Positions 29,141-38,487 of a stretch of DNA of 64,000 bases are shown in pieces; positions within the stretch are counted from its first letter, which is position 1; every line of letters begins with the position of its first letter. The stretch is from Paraburkholderia sp. CNPSo 3272 (GTDB taxonomy: Bacteria; Pseudomonadota; Gammaproteobacteria; Burkholderiales; Burkholderiaceae), in NCBI RefSeq assembly GCF_024206495.1, contig NZ_JAMBPQ010000008.1, forward strand, positions 124,001-188,000, in the 5' to 3' direction. Under the pieces are notes generated by a model. That model did no database searches, had not been told where the DNA came from, and saw nothing but the letters and a program-made list of their open reading frames with translations. The translations under genes were made by a program, and so were the position numbers.

Positions 29141-32053
29141 TTACGGATTGACGTCGCACGCAGCGCTCGGATCGAGAAAACGGGGAAGCGATGCAATGGC
29201 ACGCTTTGGCAGCGGCACGCTGTAGAGGAAACCCTGCGCAATCTCGCAACCATGCGCATCGAGAAACGCGGCCTGCTCCATGGTTTCGACGCCTTCTGCA
29301 ACGACCCGCTGCCCGAGGCAACGTGCGATGGAAAGGATCGCCTTCACGAGTTCGGCATGACGCCGGTCAGTCGTGACTCGCTGCACGAACGTGCGATCGA
29401 TCTTTAGCGTATCGATGGGGAACCGGGTCAAATAGCTGAGTGCGGAATAGCCGGTGCCGAAATCGTCGATCGCAATCGATAGACCCATGCTTTCAAATTC
29501 GAGAAGCGCGCCCAGGACCGAGTCGTCCTCTTCCAGCAGCAAGCTTTCCGTAATCTCGAACTCCAGCCACTCCGGTCGACAGCCGGTTTTATCGAGGACT
29601 TCCTTGACCGTCAGTGCGAGGTCGCGCGACTGAAACTGTCGCGCGGAAAGATTGATCGACACCCTGTGGCGCGCGGCACGCCCGGTATTCCATTCGACGG
29701 CCGCGCGGCAAGCCTCGCGAAGCACCCACCGCCCGAGATCGACGATAAGGCCGGTTTCCTCCGCGAGCGGCACGAACTGATCCGGGCGAATGAAGCCTTC
29801 TCCGGGGCGATTCCATCTCAACAAGGCCTCCGAACCGATGACTTCCGCGCCGCGAAGCGTAACCTGAGGCTGGTAATACAACTCGAACTCGCCCAAATCG
29901 ACTGCGCGCCGCAACTCCGACTCGAGCGAAAGACGTGCTGTGGCCTCGACGGTCAGGTCCTTCGTGTAAAAGCGAAAGCCGCGGCGCCCTGAGCGCTTCG
30001 CAAGGTACATCGCGGAGTCCGCGTATCTCAACAAGTCTTTCGCGTCGGTGCTGTCGAGCGGATGCAGCGCGATCCCGACGCTGCACGATATGAACACTTC
30101 TCTTGCGTCGAGCAGGAAAGGCTCGTCGAGCCGCCGGATGATCCTCGCGGAGATCTCCTCGAGGATGCCGCGATCGGCAATCCCGGGCAGCAGAACGGCG
30201 AACTCGTCACCACCAAAGCGGGCAACCGTGTCCCCGACACGCACGCAGGCAACCAGCCGGTGCGCGGCCTCACGCAGCAACTCATCACCGACCGCATGAC
30301 CCATCGTGTCGTTGACACCCTTGAAGCGGTCCATATCGATCATCATGACGGCCGTATAGTCGCCGTGCGTGCTGTTCGAGGTTGCCACACGCAATTGCTC
30401 GTTGAACAGGACGCGATTCGGCAGCCCGGTCAACGCATCGAAATACGCCATCCGATGGATCTTTCCTCGGGAAGCATGCAGTTCCGAGATATCCCGGCCT
30501 ACGGCAAGGACCGTTTCCACCTTGCCGTCCGCGCCCAGCTCCGCTGTCAACCGGATCAACTGGCACAGTTGCTTGTTCTCGTCAGGCCCCCAGACCAATT
30601 CGAATTCCCGGTCGCTTGCCGTCGCGAATACTTCCCTGAGCTGCTGCTCATAGAGGACGGAACCTGGCCCGCCTGGATATTCGGCCGGCGTCCTGCCGAG
30701 CAGCGCTTGCGCCCCTCCATTGGCGAGCGCGGCGAAAGTGGGATTGACATAGAGGCGTCGGCAATCCCGTCCGTAACGGGCGACCGTATCGGGCGAGTTT
30801 TCAACGAGGGTTCGAAATTCGCGTTCCCGGCGGGCCAATTTTTCTTCGAAACGGCGTCGTTCACTCATGTCGCGTGCCACGCCGAGGACGCCCGCCACCG
30901 TCCGCCCTGCATCGAACACCGGCAGGCGTCGAGTTTCGAGCAATGTCCGATCACGGGTCGACGGAGCGACCACCCAATCGTCGTTCACGCAAACATGCAG
31001 TGCATCGATTGCCGCCTTGTCGCGTTCCCGGAAGTAGTCCGCCAGCTCGGCATCGAAAATGTCGTAGTCGGTTCTGCCGAGAATTTCAGCTTTCGGCTTG
31101 CCGACAAATTGCTCGAAGCTGTAATTGCAAAGCAGGAAGATCCCAGCGGTGTCCTTTAGCCATACCATATCGGGGATGGTATGGAGCACCGTCATCAACT
31201 GTGCGCGCGCGTCGGACAGTTGACGCGCCTTGTCTTCGAGGCGTCCGTTGAGTTGAAGGATCCTCTCGTATTGGGCCTGCTGCTCAGACTCCGCCCGCTT
31301 ACGTTCGGTGATGTCGAGAATCGCGCCGATCAAGCCGGCCTGGCGGCCTTCATCGTCATGGAAAACCGCCTTGCTGAATTCCACGTCGCGCACGGCTTTC
31401 ATTGCGTTCTGGACCCTGAATTCATAGCGCTGGATGCCGCCCTTCGCGAACAGCTCTTCATCCATGGCGAAATAGGTTTGCGCCAGCTCGGAAGGACTCG
31501 TCTCAAAGACGGTCTTGCCGATGAATCGCTCCTTGGGGACGCCTAGAAATTCTTCGAACGCCCGGTTGAGATGAAGGTACCGCCCTTCCCTGTCTTTCGA
31601 AAAGACGGGAATGGGCATGGTATCGAGCAACGATTCGAGAAACGACTCGCGTTCACGGAGCTTTGCCTCTGCACGTTTGCGCGCCGTGACGTTGAAATAA
31701 ATCGCAAGCACTGCAGGAGCCGCGTCTGGCGTCGGATGGCTTACGAACTGCACGAGGTAATGTTCGCCATGTGTCTGCGGCAGGCCGTCGAACGTGAGTT
31801 CCCGCTCGCGCGCAACGCCAGTGATCGCGACGTCGCGAATGGTATCGAGGTACTGCTGCAGTGCCTGGGGTGAAAACATGCAGGCTTCTGCATACGTCGC
31901 GCAGGCGCTTTCGGACGCGGCCCTCATCATTGCCACGGCCGCGCTATTCATGTAGCGCCGTTGGCCCTGCGCGTCGTAACGGATGACCGGCATAGGCAGG
32001 TTGCTGAGCGGCTCGCCGTACTCGCTTTCTGCGTCCATTCCAGGGTTTCTCAT
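29141..32053 (-). CDS. PAS-GGDEF-EAL cyclic-di-GMP signalling protein
   Basis: A soluble multidomain protein of about 970 residues with no membrane helix. Four PAS-like sensor blocks are visible (PMPVIRYDAQG; LLDTMPIPVFSKDREGRY; VLHTIPDMVWLKDTAG; LVENSPDTVARYGRD). Then comes a diguanylate cyclase domain with an intact GGDEF in ARFGGDEFAVLLPG and an inhibitory RxxD site (RVGD) exactly five residues before it, and a C-terminal phosphodiesterase domain with EALLRW and DDFGTGYS. Both catalytic signatures look intact, so the output could go either way. The start is uncertain: several ATGs lie within 100 bases and none has a strong ribosome binding site. Confidence 0.92.
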   Translation of the reverse strand: MRNPGMDAESEYGEPLSNLPMPVIRYDAQGQRRYMNSAAVAMMRAASESACATYAEACMFSPQALQQYLDTIRDVAITGVARERELTFDGLPQTHGEHYLVQFVSHPTPDAAPAVLAIYFNVTARKRAEAKLRERESFLESLLDTMPIPVFSKDREGRYLHLNRAFEEFLGVPKERFIGKTVFETSPSELAQTYFAMDEELFAKGGIQRYEFRVQNAMKAVRDVEFSKAVFHDDEGRQAGLIGAILDITERKRAESEQQAQYERILQLNGRLEDKARQLSDARAQLMTVLHTIPDMVWLKDTAGIFLLCNYSFEQFVGKPKAEILGRTDYDIFDAELADYFRERDKAAIDALHVCVNDDWVVAPSTRDRTLLETRRLPVFDAGRTVAGVLGVARDMSERRRFEEKLARREREFRTLVENSPDTVARYGRDCRRLYVNPTFAALANGGAQALLGRTPAEYPGGPGSVLYEQQLREVFATASDREFELVWGPDENKQLCQLIRLTAELGADGKVETVLAVGRDISELHASRGKIHRMAYFDALTGLPNRVLFNEQLRVATSNSTHGDYTAVMMIDMDRFKGVNDTMGHAVGDELLREAAHRLVACVRVGDTVARFGGDEFAVLLPGIADRGILEEISARIIRRLDEPFLLDAREVFISCSVGIALHPLDSTDAKDLLRYADSAMYLAKRSGRRGFRFYTKDLTVEATARLSLESELRRAVDLGEFELYYQPQVTLRGAEVIGSEALLRWNRPGEGFIRPDQFVPLAEETGLIVDLGRWVLREACRAAVEWNTGRAARHRVSINLSARQFQSRDLALTVKEVLDKTGCRPEWLEFEITESLLLEEDDSVLGALLEFESMGLSIAIDDFGTGYSALSYLTRFPIDTLKIDRTFVQRVTTDRRHAELVKAILSIARCLGQRVVAEGVETMEQAAFLDAHGCEIAQGFLYSVPLPKRAIASLPRFLDPSAACDVNP

Positions 32054-32344
32054 GCTGTCAAAGAGAATGTGTGCTGGTACAACGCCATCTACGCACCCGT
32101 TCCCGGAATCGGCAACTTCAACAACGCGCAACACGGCATGTCATCAATGCGGTAACGGCAAGATACGGAAATTCTGAAGAGCGTAACAATGGAAGCCGAT
32201 GGATTTCCGGCAAGCACATGGCGGGCGTTGCCCGCGAATTCATTCAACGCTTAAGTGTGTTATCGATCACGCCTCAACTCCGGCATCGCGCTCGACGACA
32301 TCGATATGTTATATAGGCGCAGTGCCTACTCTCGCCGAACCTGC

Positions 32345-33511
32345 ATGCCGCTCTTCGATCTGCGCACAGTCATACTGATGTCTTCGGTCATGCCGGGACT
32401 CATGGCAATCGCGTTATTCTCGCTGGCCCGAAGCTTTCCTCAGAACATACGCGGCGTCCGTCATTGGGCATCGGGTGCGCTGGTGGTCAGCGTATCGGTA
32501 CTCCTCCTCGCGTTTCGTGGCAGCGTGCCGGACTGGCTTTCGATCCTGGTCGCGAACTGCGGAATCGTTTTTGGCGCGGGACTCGGACTCGTCGGCACGC
32601 AGCTCCTCTATGGGTGCCGCCCGAGCTGGCGCTTCGTCTCGCTGCTCGTCTTTATTGCGGCGGCCGGCATGATCTGGCAGTGGCTGGTCCATCCATCGGT
32701 TGCGGGCCGCACGATCGTGATCACCGGGGTGCTCGCGGTGCTCTACGGCACGCACGGCGTGGTGATGCTGCGGCTGGGTCGACCCAGCCGCACGGCGCTT
32801 GCCGTTGGCGCACTGCTTCTTGCCGAATGCGCAGTTGCGGGCACACGCTGCATCTCCGTCGCGCTTGCGACGAGGGGCCTGCCCGATCTCTTCCATCCGC
32901 AATGGATGCAGACGCTCTATCTCACCGCGGGCGCAGCGTTTTCCCTGCTCGTAACAGTGGGTCTTCTGCTGATTGCCATGGAGCGCTTACGCATCCAGCT
33001 CGAGCGGCAGTCATACCGCGATCCGCTGACGGGTTTGCTGAACCGCCGCGCGCTCGCGCTCGCATTCGAAGAGGAACGTGAACTGGCCAAGCGCAACGGG
33101 GCCGTGCTCTCCATGCTCCTGATCGACCTCGACCACTTCAAGCGGGTCAACGACGAGCATGGGCACGATATGGGAGACAACGTCCTGATCGACTTCGCGG
33201 AACGCGCCAGTGCGGCAATACCGGCGTCAGCCTGTCTCGCGCGATGGGGAGGCGAAGAGTTCGCCGTGTTGCTGCCCGCACTCTCCCTGCAACAGGCTCA
33301 CGAACTGGCCGAAGTGGTCCGCACGCGAATCGCTGAGCCCGGCTTCACCGCGCCCGTGATTCGATACACATGCAGCATCGGCGTGGCCTGCCTCGCCGCT
33401 GCCGAAGCGACGATCCAGCAACTGGCGCGCGATGCCGACACGGCGCTCTATCACGCCAAGCATCTCGGCCGTAACCGCGTCGAGATCTGCGACCGCGCAT
33501 TTGCTGCCTGA
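32345..33511 (+). CDS. Membrane-bound diguanylate cyclase (GGDEF)
   Basis: A 388-residue protein. Six or seven hydrophobic helices occupy residues ~1-225 (TVILMSSVMPGLMAIALFSL, then ALVVSVSVLLLAF and AAFSLLVTVGLLLIAM). They form a sensor like those in MHYT/7TM-type cyclases, without a recognisable ligand motif. A short coiled link (MERLRIQLERQSYRDPLTGL) joins a GGDEF domain with the active GGEEF signature in ARWGGEEFAVLLPA. No RxxD inhibitory site five residues before it is seen (PASACLARW), so product inhibition may be absent. The start MPLFDLRT is chosen by the first membrane helix; upstream ATGs exist. It is divergent from the PAS-GGDEF-EAL gene. Confidence 0.9.
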   Translation: MPLFDLRTVILMSSVMPGLMAIALFSLARSFPQNIRGVRHWASGALVVSVSVLLLAFRGSVPDWLSILVANCGIVFGAGLGLVGTQLLYGCRPSWRFVSLLVFIAAAGMIWQWLVHPSVAGRTIVITGVLAVLYGTHGVVMLRLGRPSRTALAVGALLLAECAVAGTRCISVALATRGLPDLFHPQWMQTLYLTAGAAFSLLVTVGLLLIAMERLRIQLERQSYRDPLTGLLNRRALALAFEEERELAKRNGAVLSMLLIDLDHFKRVNDEHGHDMGDNVLIDFAERASAAIPASACLARWGGEEFAVLLPALSLQQAHELAEVVRTRIAEPGFTAPVIRYTCSIGVACLAAAEATIQQLARDADTALYHAKHLGRNRVEICDRAFAA

Positions 33512-33540
33512 AACAGACAGGCAGCTGGCACGCGACGAAA

Positions 33541-34401
33541 TCAGTTCTTCACCGGGAAATACCAGAGATTGCGGTCGGTATAGCCGAACTGCCTGATGAT
33601 CGATCCCAGCGTTCCGTCGGCGCGAAGTTCGTCGAGCGTTCGCGACACCGCGTTGTTCAGATCGACGTCGCCCTTGCGCAACGCGTAGCGCGCGTATCCG
33701 TACTCCTGCGGCAGCGGCCTGTAGTCCGCCACCATTTGCATTGCGGCAGTGGGATGCTGTTTCAGGAACTGCCCGATCTTGATGTCGTCTTCCATTGCAA
33801 CGTCGATTCGCCCCGCGATCAGATCGGAGAACTCCGCCTCGTTGCTCGTATAGAGCTTGAGGTCCTTGAGGTCCTTGCGCCCTTCGAGCAACTGCTGATT
33901 GATGCTCCCGCGCACCGTGCCGACGGTATGCCCGGCAAAGTCGTCCCATCCATGAATCTTCGACGGATTGCCACGCTGCACCGCGATGCCCGATCCGTAC
34001 CAGTATGCGGGGCTCGTAAATGCCACCACGCGCAGCCGCTGCTCGTTCTCGTGCAGGTTGTCGACGATCACGTCGGCACGGCCGGCGAGGAGTGCCGGAA
34101 TCATCGCATCGAACGGCACGATGTCCCACGTGACCTTCGTGATCTTGAGCCGCTTCGTGATTTCGCGGAAGATGCGCACATCCGCGCCGTCGAGCGTGTG
34201 CGTTTTTTCATCCCGGTAGGTCGACGGCGGATCGGCGGCGATCACGAGCGTGACGCCGTTCCTGATTGCGCGCGCGTACGAGCCGTCTCCGCCATCGAAG
34301 CGCACATCGCTGATTGCGCCGCTATCAGCCACATGGGCATTGGACAGCAACGTTGCAACACCCATCAATATCGATGCAAATGCCAGCGTAGTCTTGCGCA
34401 T
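33541..34401 (-). CDS. Amino-acid ABC transporter substrate-binding protein
   Basis: A 286-residue periplasmic solute-binding protein of the SBP_bac_3 family. The signal sequence is MRKTTLAFASILMGVATLLS with cleavage near SNAHVA. The mature protein has VTLVIAADPPSTYRDEK, ADVRIFREITKRLKI and the signature region WDIVPFDAMIPALLAGRADV. Next to it on the same strand is a permease of the polar amino-acid class, which comes first and ends 84 bases upstream. The ligand is probably a polar amino acid or opine-like compound. No ATPase gene is present here, so the complex must borrow one from elsewhere or is incomplete. Confidence 0.9.
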   Translation of the reverse strand: MRKTTLAFASILMGVATLLSNAHVADSGAISDVRFDGGDGSYARAIRNGVTLVIAADPPSTYRDEKTHTLDGADVRIFREITKRLKITKVTWDIVPFDAMIPALLAGRADVIVDNLHENEQRLRVVAFTSPAYWYGSGIAVQRGNPSKIHGWDDFAGHTVGTVRGSINQQLLEGRKDLKDLKLYTSNEAEFSDLIAGRIDVAMEDDIKIGQFLKQHPTAAMQMVADYRPLPQEYGYARYALRKGDVDLNNAVSRTLDELRADGTLGSIIRQFGYTDRNLWYFPVKN

Positions 34402-34485
34402 GAAACGCCCCGAATCAGTTAGTTATCCATATGTGTCGAATCGATCCCGTCATTCGCCTTGCAGCCTGTCGCGCGAGCGCGCCGG

Positions 34486-35187
34486 TCATCGCGCCCGCAC
34501 TGCGGCGTTCGCGGGCCGCGTGGTGCCCATCTTGCGTTCTAGCCAGTGCACGACCAGGGCGCTCGGCCAGGAAAACGCCAGATAAAGCGCGCCGACCAGC
34601 GTGAAGATCGTGACGTACTGGAAGTTCGTCGACGAGATGATCTGGCCGGTGAACATCAGCTCCTTGACCGTCACGATCGACACGAGCGAGGTGTCCTTGA
34701 AGAGCGAAATCGCATAGTTGCCGAGCGGCGGCACGACGATACGGATCGCCTGGGGAAGCACGATCAGGTGCATCGTCTGGCGGCCGGACATGCCAAGCGC
34801 CTTCGCGGCTTGCGTCTGGCTCTTCGGCACGGCTTCGATGCCCGCGCGATACACCTCGGCGAGATACGCTGAATAATTGATCGACAGCCCGATGACACCT
34901 GCAGTGAACGGAGCGAAGCGTATCCCGAACGAAGGCAGCACGAAGTAGATGTAGAACAGTTGCAGCAGCGCGGGCGTGCCGCGAATGACCTCGATATACA
35001 CCGAGGCAATGGCTCTAGGAAGCCGCGCGCGGCTGATTCTGGCGATGGCGAGCAGCAGGCCGAACGGCAGGCTGAGCGCCAGGATGCTGAAGGTCAGCTC
35101 GATGCTCGTGAGCGCCCCTTTGAGCAGATCGGGCAGATAGCTGTTCGCGTCGTGCAGATCGAACAGATCGAAAAAGGTGGTCAGCAT
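34486..35187 (-). CDS. Amino-acid ABC transporter permease
   Basis: A 233-residue inner-membrane permease of the HisM/GlnP (HEQRo) class. It has about five helices and the family signature region YIEVIRGTPALLQLFYIYFV, with GTP at the conserved position, plus the EAA loop EAVPKSQTQAAKALGMSGRQ. The start MLTTFFDLFDLHD is preceded by GAGGACC. Only one permease is encoded here, so it probably works as a homodimer. It precedes the binding-protein gene and follows an IclR gene on the same strand. Confidence 0.92.
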   Translation of the reverse strand: MLTTFFDLFDLHDANSYLPDLLKGALTSIELTFSILALSLPFGLLLAIARISRARLPRAIASVYIEVIRGTPALLQLFYIYFVLPSFGIRFAPFTAGVIGLSINYSAYLAEVYRAGIEAVPKSQTQAAKALGMSGRQTMHLIVLPQAIRIVVPPLGNYAISLFKDTSLVSIVTVKELMFTGQIISSTNFQYVTIFTLVGALYLAFSWPSALVVHWLERKMGTTRPANAAVRAR

Positions 35188-35252
35188 GAGGTCCTCGCCC
35201 CGTCGCGGGGGCACCGGTGATCCGCCAGGAAGATGCGCGCCAGCTCGCCGCG

Positions 35253-36059
35253 CTACGCGCCAATCCGCGCGCCGAGCATCCGGCTGATGCGCTCTGCATG
35301 GTTGCGCAGCGTGCGCCCCAGCGCGTGCAGGTCGTCGTCATCCAGCCCGTTCTTGAGCGTCGTCACGCTGATCGCAGCCACGCCTTCGCCGTCGCGGTTC
35401 GTAATTGCCGCGCCGACGCAAACCACGCCCAGGTTGTCTTCTTCGTCGTCGAATGCGTAGCCGCGCTCGGCGACGAGGATCAGATCCTTCATCAGCTCCG
35501 CGGGTGTCAGGCGGGTGTATTCGGTGCGGCGCGGCATGCCGGTATGCGCCAGCAGCTTGACGACGCGCGCCGGCGGCAATAACGCGAGCAGGGATTTGCC
35601 GAGCGCCGAGCAATGCGGGAGCTCGCGTTGTCCGAGGGCGGACGCAATCCGCACGATGCCGGGCGCCTCGACGCGGTTGATTGCGATGGCGTAGCCGTTG
35701 TCGTCTAGCACCGCAAGCCGGGACGTCAGACCGGTGGTGTCGGTGAGCTCGCGCAGAACCGGCATCGCGAGCTGGGATATGCCGACGTCCGCCGCCGCCC
35801 GGTCGCCGAGATGCACGAGCGCAAAGCCGAGCCGATAGCGACGTGAGCCGCCGAGGCGTACATCCGTCACGTAATGACGGGCGAGCAAGGTCTGCAATAA
35901 CTCGAACGCCGTGCTCTTCGACACGCCGATCGCCGTCGCAATCTCGGCGACGGTGAGCCCCTCGTTATCGCTGCCTCCCAGCGTCTCCAGGACGTCGAGC
36001 GCGCGGCTGACGCTGCGAAGCGCGTTGCGCTCCCCCAGGGTTTGGTCTGTTTGTGTCAT
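35253..36059 (-). CDS. IclR family transcriptional regulator
   Basis: A 268-residue regulator: winged helix-turn-helix at ~15-75 (VSRALDVLETLGGSDNEGLT, AEIATAIGVSKSTAFELLQT) and the IclR effector domain with SRLAVLDDNGYAIAINRVEA, HCSALGKSLLALLPPARV and a C-terminal GVVCVGAAITNRDGEG. The start MTQTDQTLGERN is chosen over an upstream one because the HTH then begins at the usual distance. It lies just upstream of the amino-acid permease and binding protein in the same orientation, which it probably controls. A perfect palindrome at 36163-36179 is a candidate binding site. Confidence 0.92.
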   Translation of the reverse strand: MTQTDQTLGERNALRSVSRALDVLETLGGSDNEGLTVAEIATAIGVSKSTAFELLQTLLARHYVTDVRLGGSRRYRLGFALVHLGDRAAADVGISQLAMPVLRELTDTTGLTSRLAVLDDNGYAIAINRVEAPGIVRIASALGQRELPHCSALGKSLLALLPPARVVKLLAHTGMPRRTEYTRLTPAELMKDLILVAERGYAFDDEEDNLGVVCVGAAITNRDGEGVAAISVTTLKNGLDDDDLHALGRTLRNHAERISRMLGARIGA

Positions 36060-36124
36060 TTGTATTTCGTTTTTTATCCGCTCGCGGGCGGCCTGGCATT
36101 TCAGCCAGCTTAGCGCTGCCAATA

Positions 36125-36179
36125 TTGACAGTCATCAAGCTGGAAACTACCATAAATAACGCGCCGAACGACGTTCGGC
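36125..36179 (+). promoter_or_regulatory. Candidate promoter with overlapping palindrome
   Basis: TTGACA at 36125-36130 is a consensus -35. After 17 bases, TACCAT (36148-36153) is a 4/6 match to -10. Immediately downstream GCCGAACGACGTTCGGC (36163-36179) is a perfect palindrome with seven-base arms and a three-base centre, and further GCCGAA/TTCGGC half sites follow at 36183 and 36201. An operator over the start site would repress rightward transcription; IclR is the nearest candidate. A hairpin terminator is the alternative. Confidence 0.45.
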
Positions 36180-36322
36180 CTGGCCGAACAAAATATCCAT
36201 TCGGCATTCAGGACGCCTGATTCGGGGCGTGCCTTCCCAGGTAAATGACAACAGGAGGCCGCAGGGCCGGTGGTGCGCTCGGGGCATGTATGCGCGACGC
36301 CATATTCCGACGGCAAAAAAAG

Positions 36323-36580
36323 ATGGGAACAGTGTCACAAAGGGGTTTGGACGGCGGCGGCCAACCGAGAAAGTTGAGCGCCTGGTCGTCGCAAGTCGCT
36401 CATAGCGATATCCTGCACATCAAATCCGTGATTCAGCGATTGTCTGCAGAGGACCTGAACGAGTCGCGTTTGCCGCCGGCTTATTGGCGAAAGCGCCTGC
36501 AGGAAATCATGCAAAGCCATCAATTGTCGAAAAGCCAGTTCGACGAAATCGACCGGCTACTCGCGACATTGAAGGAGTAA
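36323..36580 (+). CDS. Small hypothetical protein (85 aa)
   Basis: An 85-residue soluble protein beginning MGTVSQRGLDGGGQPRKLSA. The C-terminal 60 residues look structured and helical (SDILHIKSVIQRLSAEDLNE, SQFDEIDRLLATLKE), with PPAYWRKRLQEIMQ in between. No known motif. The frame stays open to 36245; I prefer the later ATG but the ribosome binding site is poor. A promoter-like -35/-10 pair at 36125-36153 would serve it. Function unknown. Confidence 0.55.
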   Translation: MGTVSQRGLDGGGQPRKLSAWSSQVAHSDILHIKSVIQRLSAEDLNESRLPPAYWRKRLQEIMQSHQLSKSQFDEIDRLLATLKE

Positions 36581-36626
36581 TGGCGCACGGCATCGGCGAC
36601 GGCTCACACAGCCGTCTTATGAACGA

Positions 36627-36986
36627 CTAGCAGGCAAACAGCGAATTCGCGGCGCGCACCGATTTACGGTCAACAGCCTGCAACCGCCACTGCCATGCAG
36701 TTTCTTTGCTTGCGCCGTTGTCCGACCAGCGCACATCACCATGCCCGGAGTGAACTTCCTGCCGTTCGTCCAGGCTCAGGCCGCGCATGATGCAAAGAGG
36801 CGCATCGGTTTGCGGAGCGCATAAAACCGTCTCGTCGCCGCCAGCGCGTACGTCGCCCCACGAAGGCAGGTTGACCCCTTCATGTGACTCGCGCGACCAG
36901 CGTTTCTGGTCGAGATCGATCCACACAAGGGCGAATTCGTGATTGACTGCCGGGTCAGAACCATTGATCAGGATGGTCAGTCGCAT
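36627..36986 (-). CDS. Hypothetical protein (119 aa)
   Basis: A 119-residue soluble protein starting MRLTILINGSDPAVNHEFAL. Tryptophans are frequent (FALVWIDLDQKRWSRESHEG, WGDVRAGGDE) and the rest is strand-rich, suggesting a compact beta domain. Two to four cysteines lie in the second half (CAPQTDAPLC). GGAG six bases before the ATG supports the start. No family recognised. It stands alone between the small gene to the left (converging) and the dau-like locus to the right. Confidence 0.55.
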   Translation of the reverse strand: MRLTILINGSDPAVNHEFALVWIDLDQKRWSRESHEGVNLPSWGDVRAGGDETVLCAPQTDAPLCIMRGLSLDERQEVHSGHGDVRWSDNGASKETAWQWRLQAVDRKSVRAANSLFAC

Positions 36987-37211
36987 GAGCACTCCGTGCA
37001 GTGCGGCTAGTTAGGGGGGCGCGGCTCGAATCGCAAGTTGTCAGTCTAGAAGTTCCGCGATGGAACGCAAGCGGATTTTCCATATATTGGGAAAACTCCG
37101 TGGTGCGCAGACGCACATAACGCGAAGGTCGAGCCAGGACCCGAAGACGTCGGCAGCCTTCGGTTCGAGCGCGGCGACGCGCGGTCGCCGCGTTCTTCCG
37201 ACGCACGAGCC

Positions 37212-38456
37212 TCAGCCAAATCGCGCGGGCAGATACGGCGTGGGATCGATGAACGGCGTTTCGCCGACGATCTGCTCGGCAACGAGGCGCGCCGTGACTG
37301 GCCCTAGCGTGAGTCCGTGATGATTGTGACCGAACGCGAACCAGAGCCCCGCATGGCGCGGCGCAGGTCCGAGCAGCGGGCGCATGTCGGGCGTGCACGG
37401 GCGCAAGCCCATCCAGGGCATTTCGTCCAGCCGCGTGCCGAGGCCGAACACGGGACGCGCCTCGCGCTCGGCCGCGTCAAGCTGCGCATAGTTGGGCGGA
37501 CGCTCGCGCGTGGCAAGCTCTACGCCCGTAGTCAGACGCAGGCCGCGACGCATCGGCGCGACCACATATCCGCCTTCGATATCCACCACCGGACGCACGA
37601 GCGGAGCGCGCGCCTCGCTTGCGTAGTGCATGTGATAGCCGCGCTTGACCATGAGCGGCACGCGGTAGCCGAGTGGCTGCGTCACGAGATCCGACCATGG
37701 GCCGAGCGCCACGACCGCAAGCTCGGCGCTCACCGGTCCTTCGTCGGTCTGCACTCGCCAGCCCTTGCCTTCGGGCATCAGCGTGCGCGCATCGCCCTGT
37801 GCAAATGCACCGCCTTCACGCAGGAACAGTTGCGCATAACCCTTCGTCAGTGCGCCGGGATCCGCCACGCTCGCGGGATCGATCCAGTGAATCGCGCCCG
37901 CATAGCCCGCGTTGAGTGAAGGCTCCAGCGCGCGCAGGCCCGGCGCGTCGAACATCTGCACATGCAGGCCGTGTGCGTCGGCCACAGCCTGTGCCGTGCG
38001 CATTTCGCGCGCGAAGCCGGCGGGCGAGCGCCACGCTTCGAGCCAGCCGATGGGCCGCACGATGTCGCGCAAGCCCGCACGCTCAATCAGCGCGTCGTGC
38101 TCGGCCACGCTGCGCTCGATGAGCGGCAGCATGTCGCGCGCAGCGTGCGCGAGGCGCGCCGGCGGCGACTCGCGCCAGAACGACGCGAGCCAGCGCGCGT
38201 AGGCGGGCAAGGAGCGCACGTCGTAGCGCAGCACGGTCGAGTCGTTGCGCACGAGCCGCAGCAGCGTGCGCCAGTCGCGCGGAAAGCCATAAGGCACCAC
38301 CGACGACGACTCGATCAACCCCGCGTTGCCATGGCTCGTTTCCTCGCCGGGCCCGCGCCGGTCGACGAGCGTGACCTGCACGCCGCGCGCCTGCAGATGC
38401 AGCGCGACGCTCACGCCCACGATGCCCGCCCCGAGAACGATCGCGCTCTGACTCAT
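37212..38456 (-). CDS. FAD-dependent D-arginine/D-amino-acid dehydrogenase (DauA/DadA-like)
   Basis: A 414-residue DAO-superfamily flavoprotein: FAD-binding VLGAGIVGVSVALHLQARGV at residues ~7-26, then the ribose-binding VDRRGPGEETSHGNAGLI, typical of DadA-like dehydrogenases, and a C-terminal FAD segment GHNHHGLTLGPVTARLVAEQ. Such enzymes deaminate D-amino acids to 2-keto acids with electrons passed to the respiratory chain. Its neighbours (a basic-amino-acid binding protein, a mu-crystallin-type reductase and a YheO/DauR-like regulator) match the dauBAR locus of Pseudomonas, so a D-arginine or D-lysine substrate is the best guess. D-alanine and D-proline remain possible. Confidence 0.8.
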   Translation of the reverse strand: MSQSAIVLGAGIVGVSVALHLQARGVQVTLVDRRGPGEETSHGNAGLIESSSVVPYGFPRDWRTLLRLVRNDSTVLRYDVRSLPAYARWLASFWRESPPARLAHAARDMLPLIERSVAEHDALIERAGLRDIVRPIGWLEAWRSPAGFAREMRTAQAVADAHGLHVQMFDAPGLRALEPSLNAGYAGAIHWIDPASVADPGALTKGYAQLFLREGGAFAQGDARTLMPEGKGWRVQTDEGPVSAELAVVALGPWSDLVTQPLGYRVPLMVKRGYHMHYASEARAPLVRPVVDIEGGYVVAPMRRGLRLTTGVELATRERPPNYAQLDAAEREARPVFGLGTRLDEMPWMGLRPCTPDMRPLLGPAPRHAGLWFAFGHNHHGLTLGPVTARLVAEQIVGETPFIDPTPYLPARFG

Positions 38457-38487
38457 GAATCTGCTCTGGAGTCCGAAGTCATCGACA

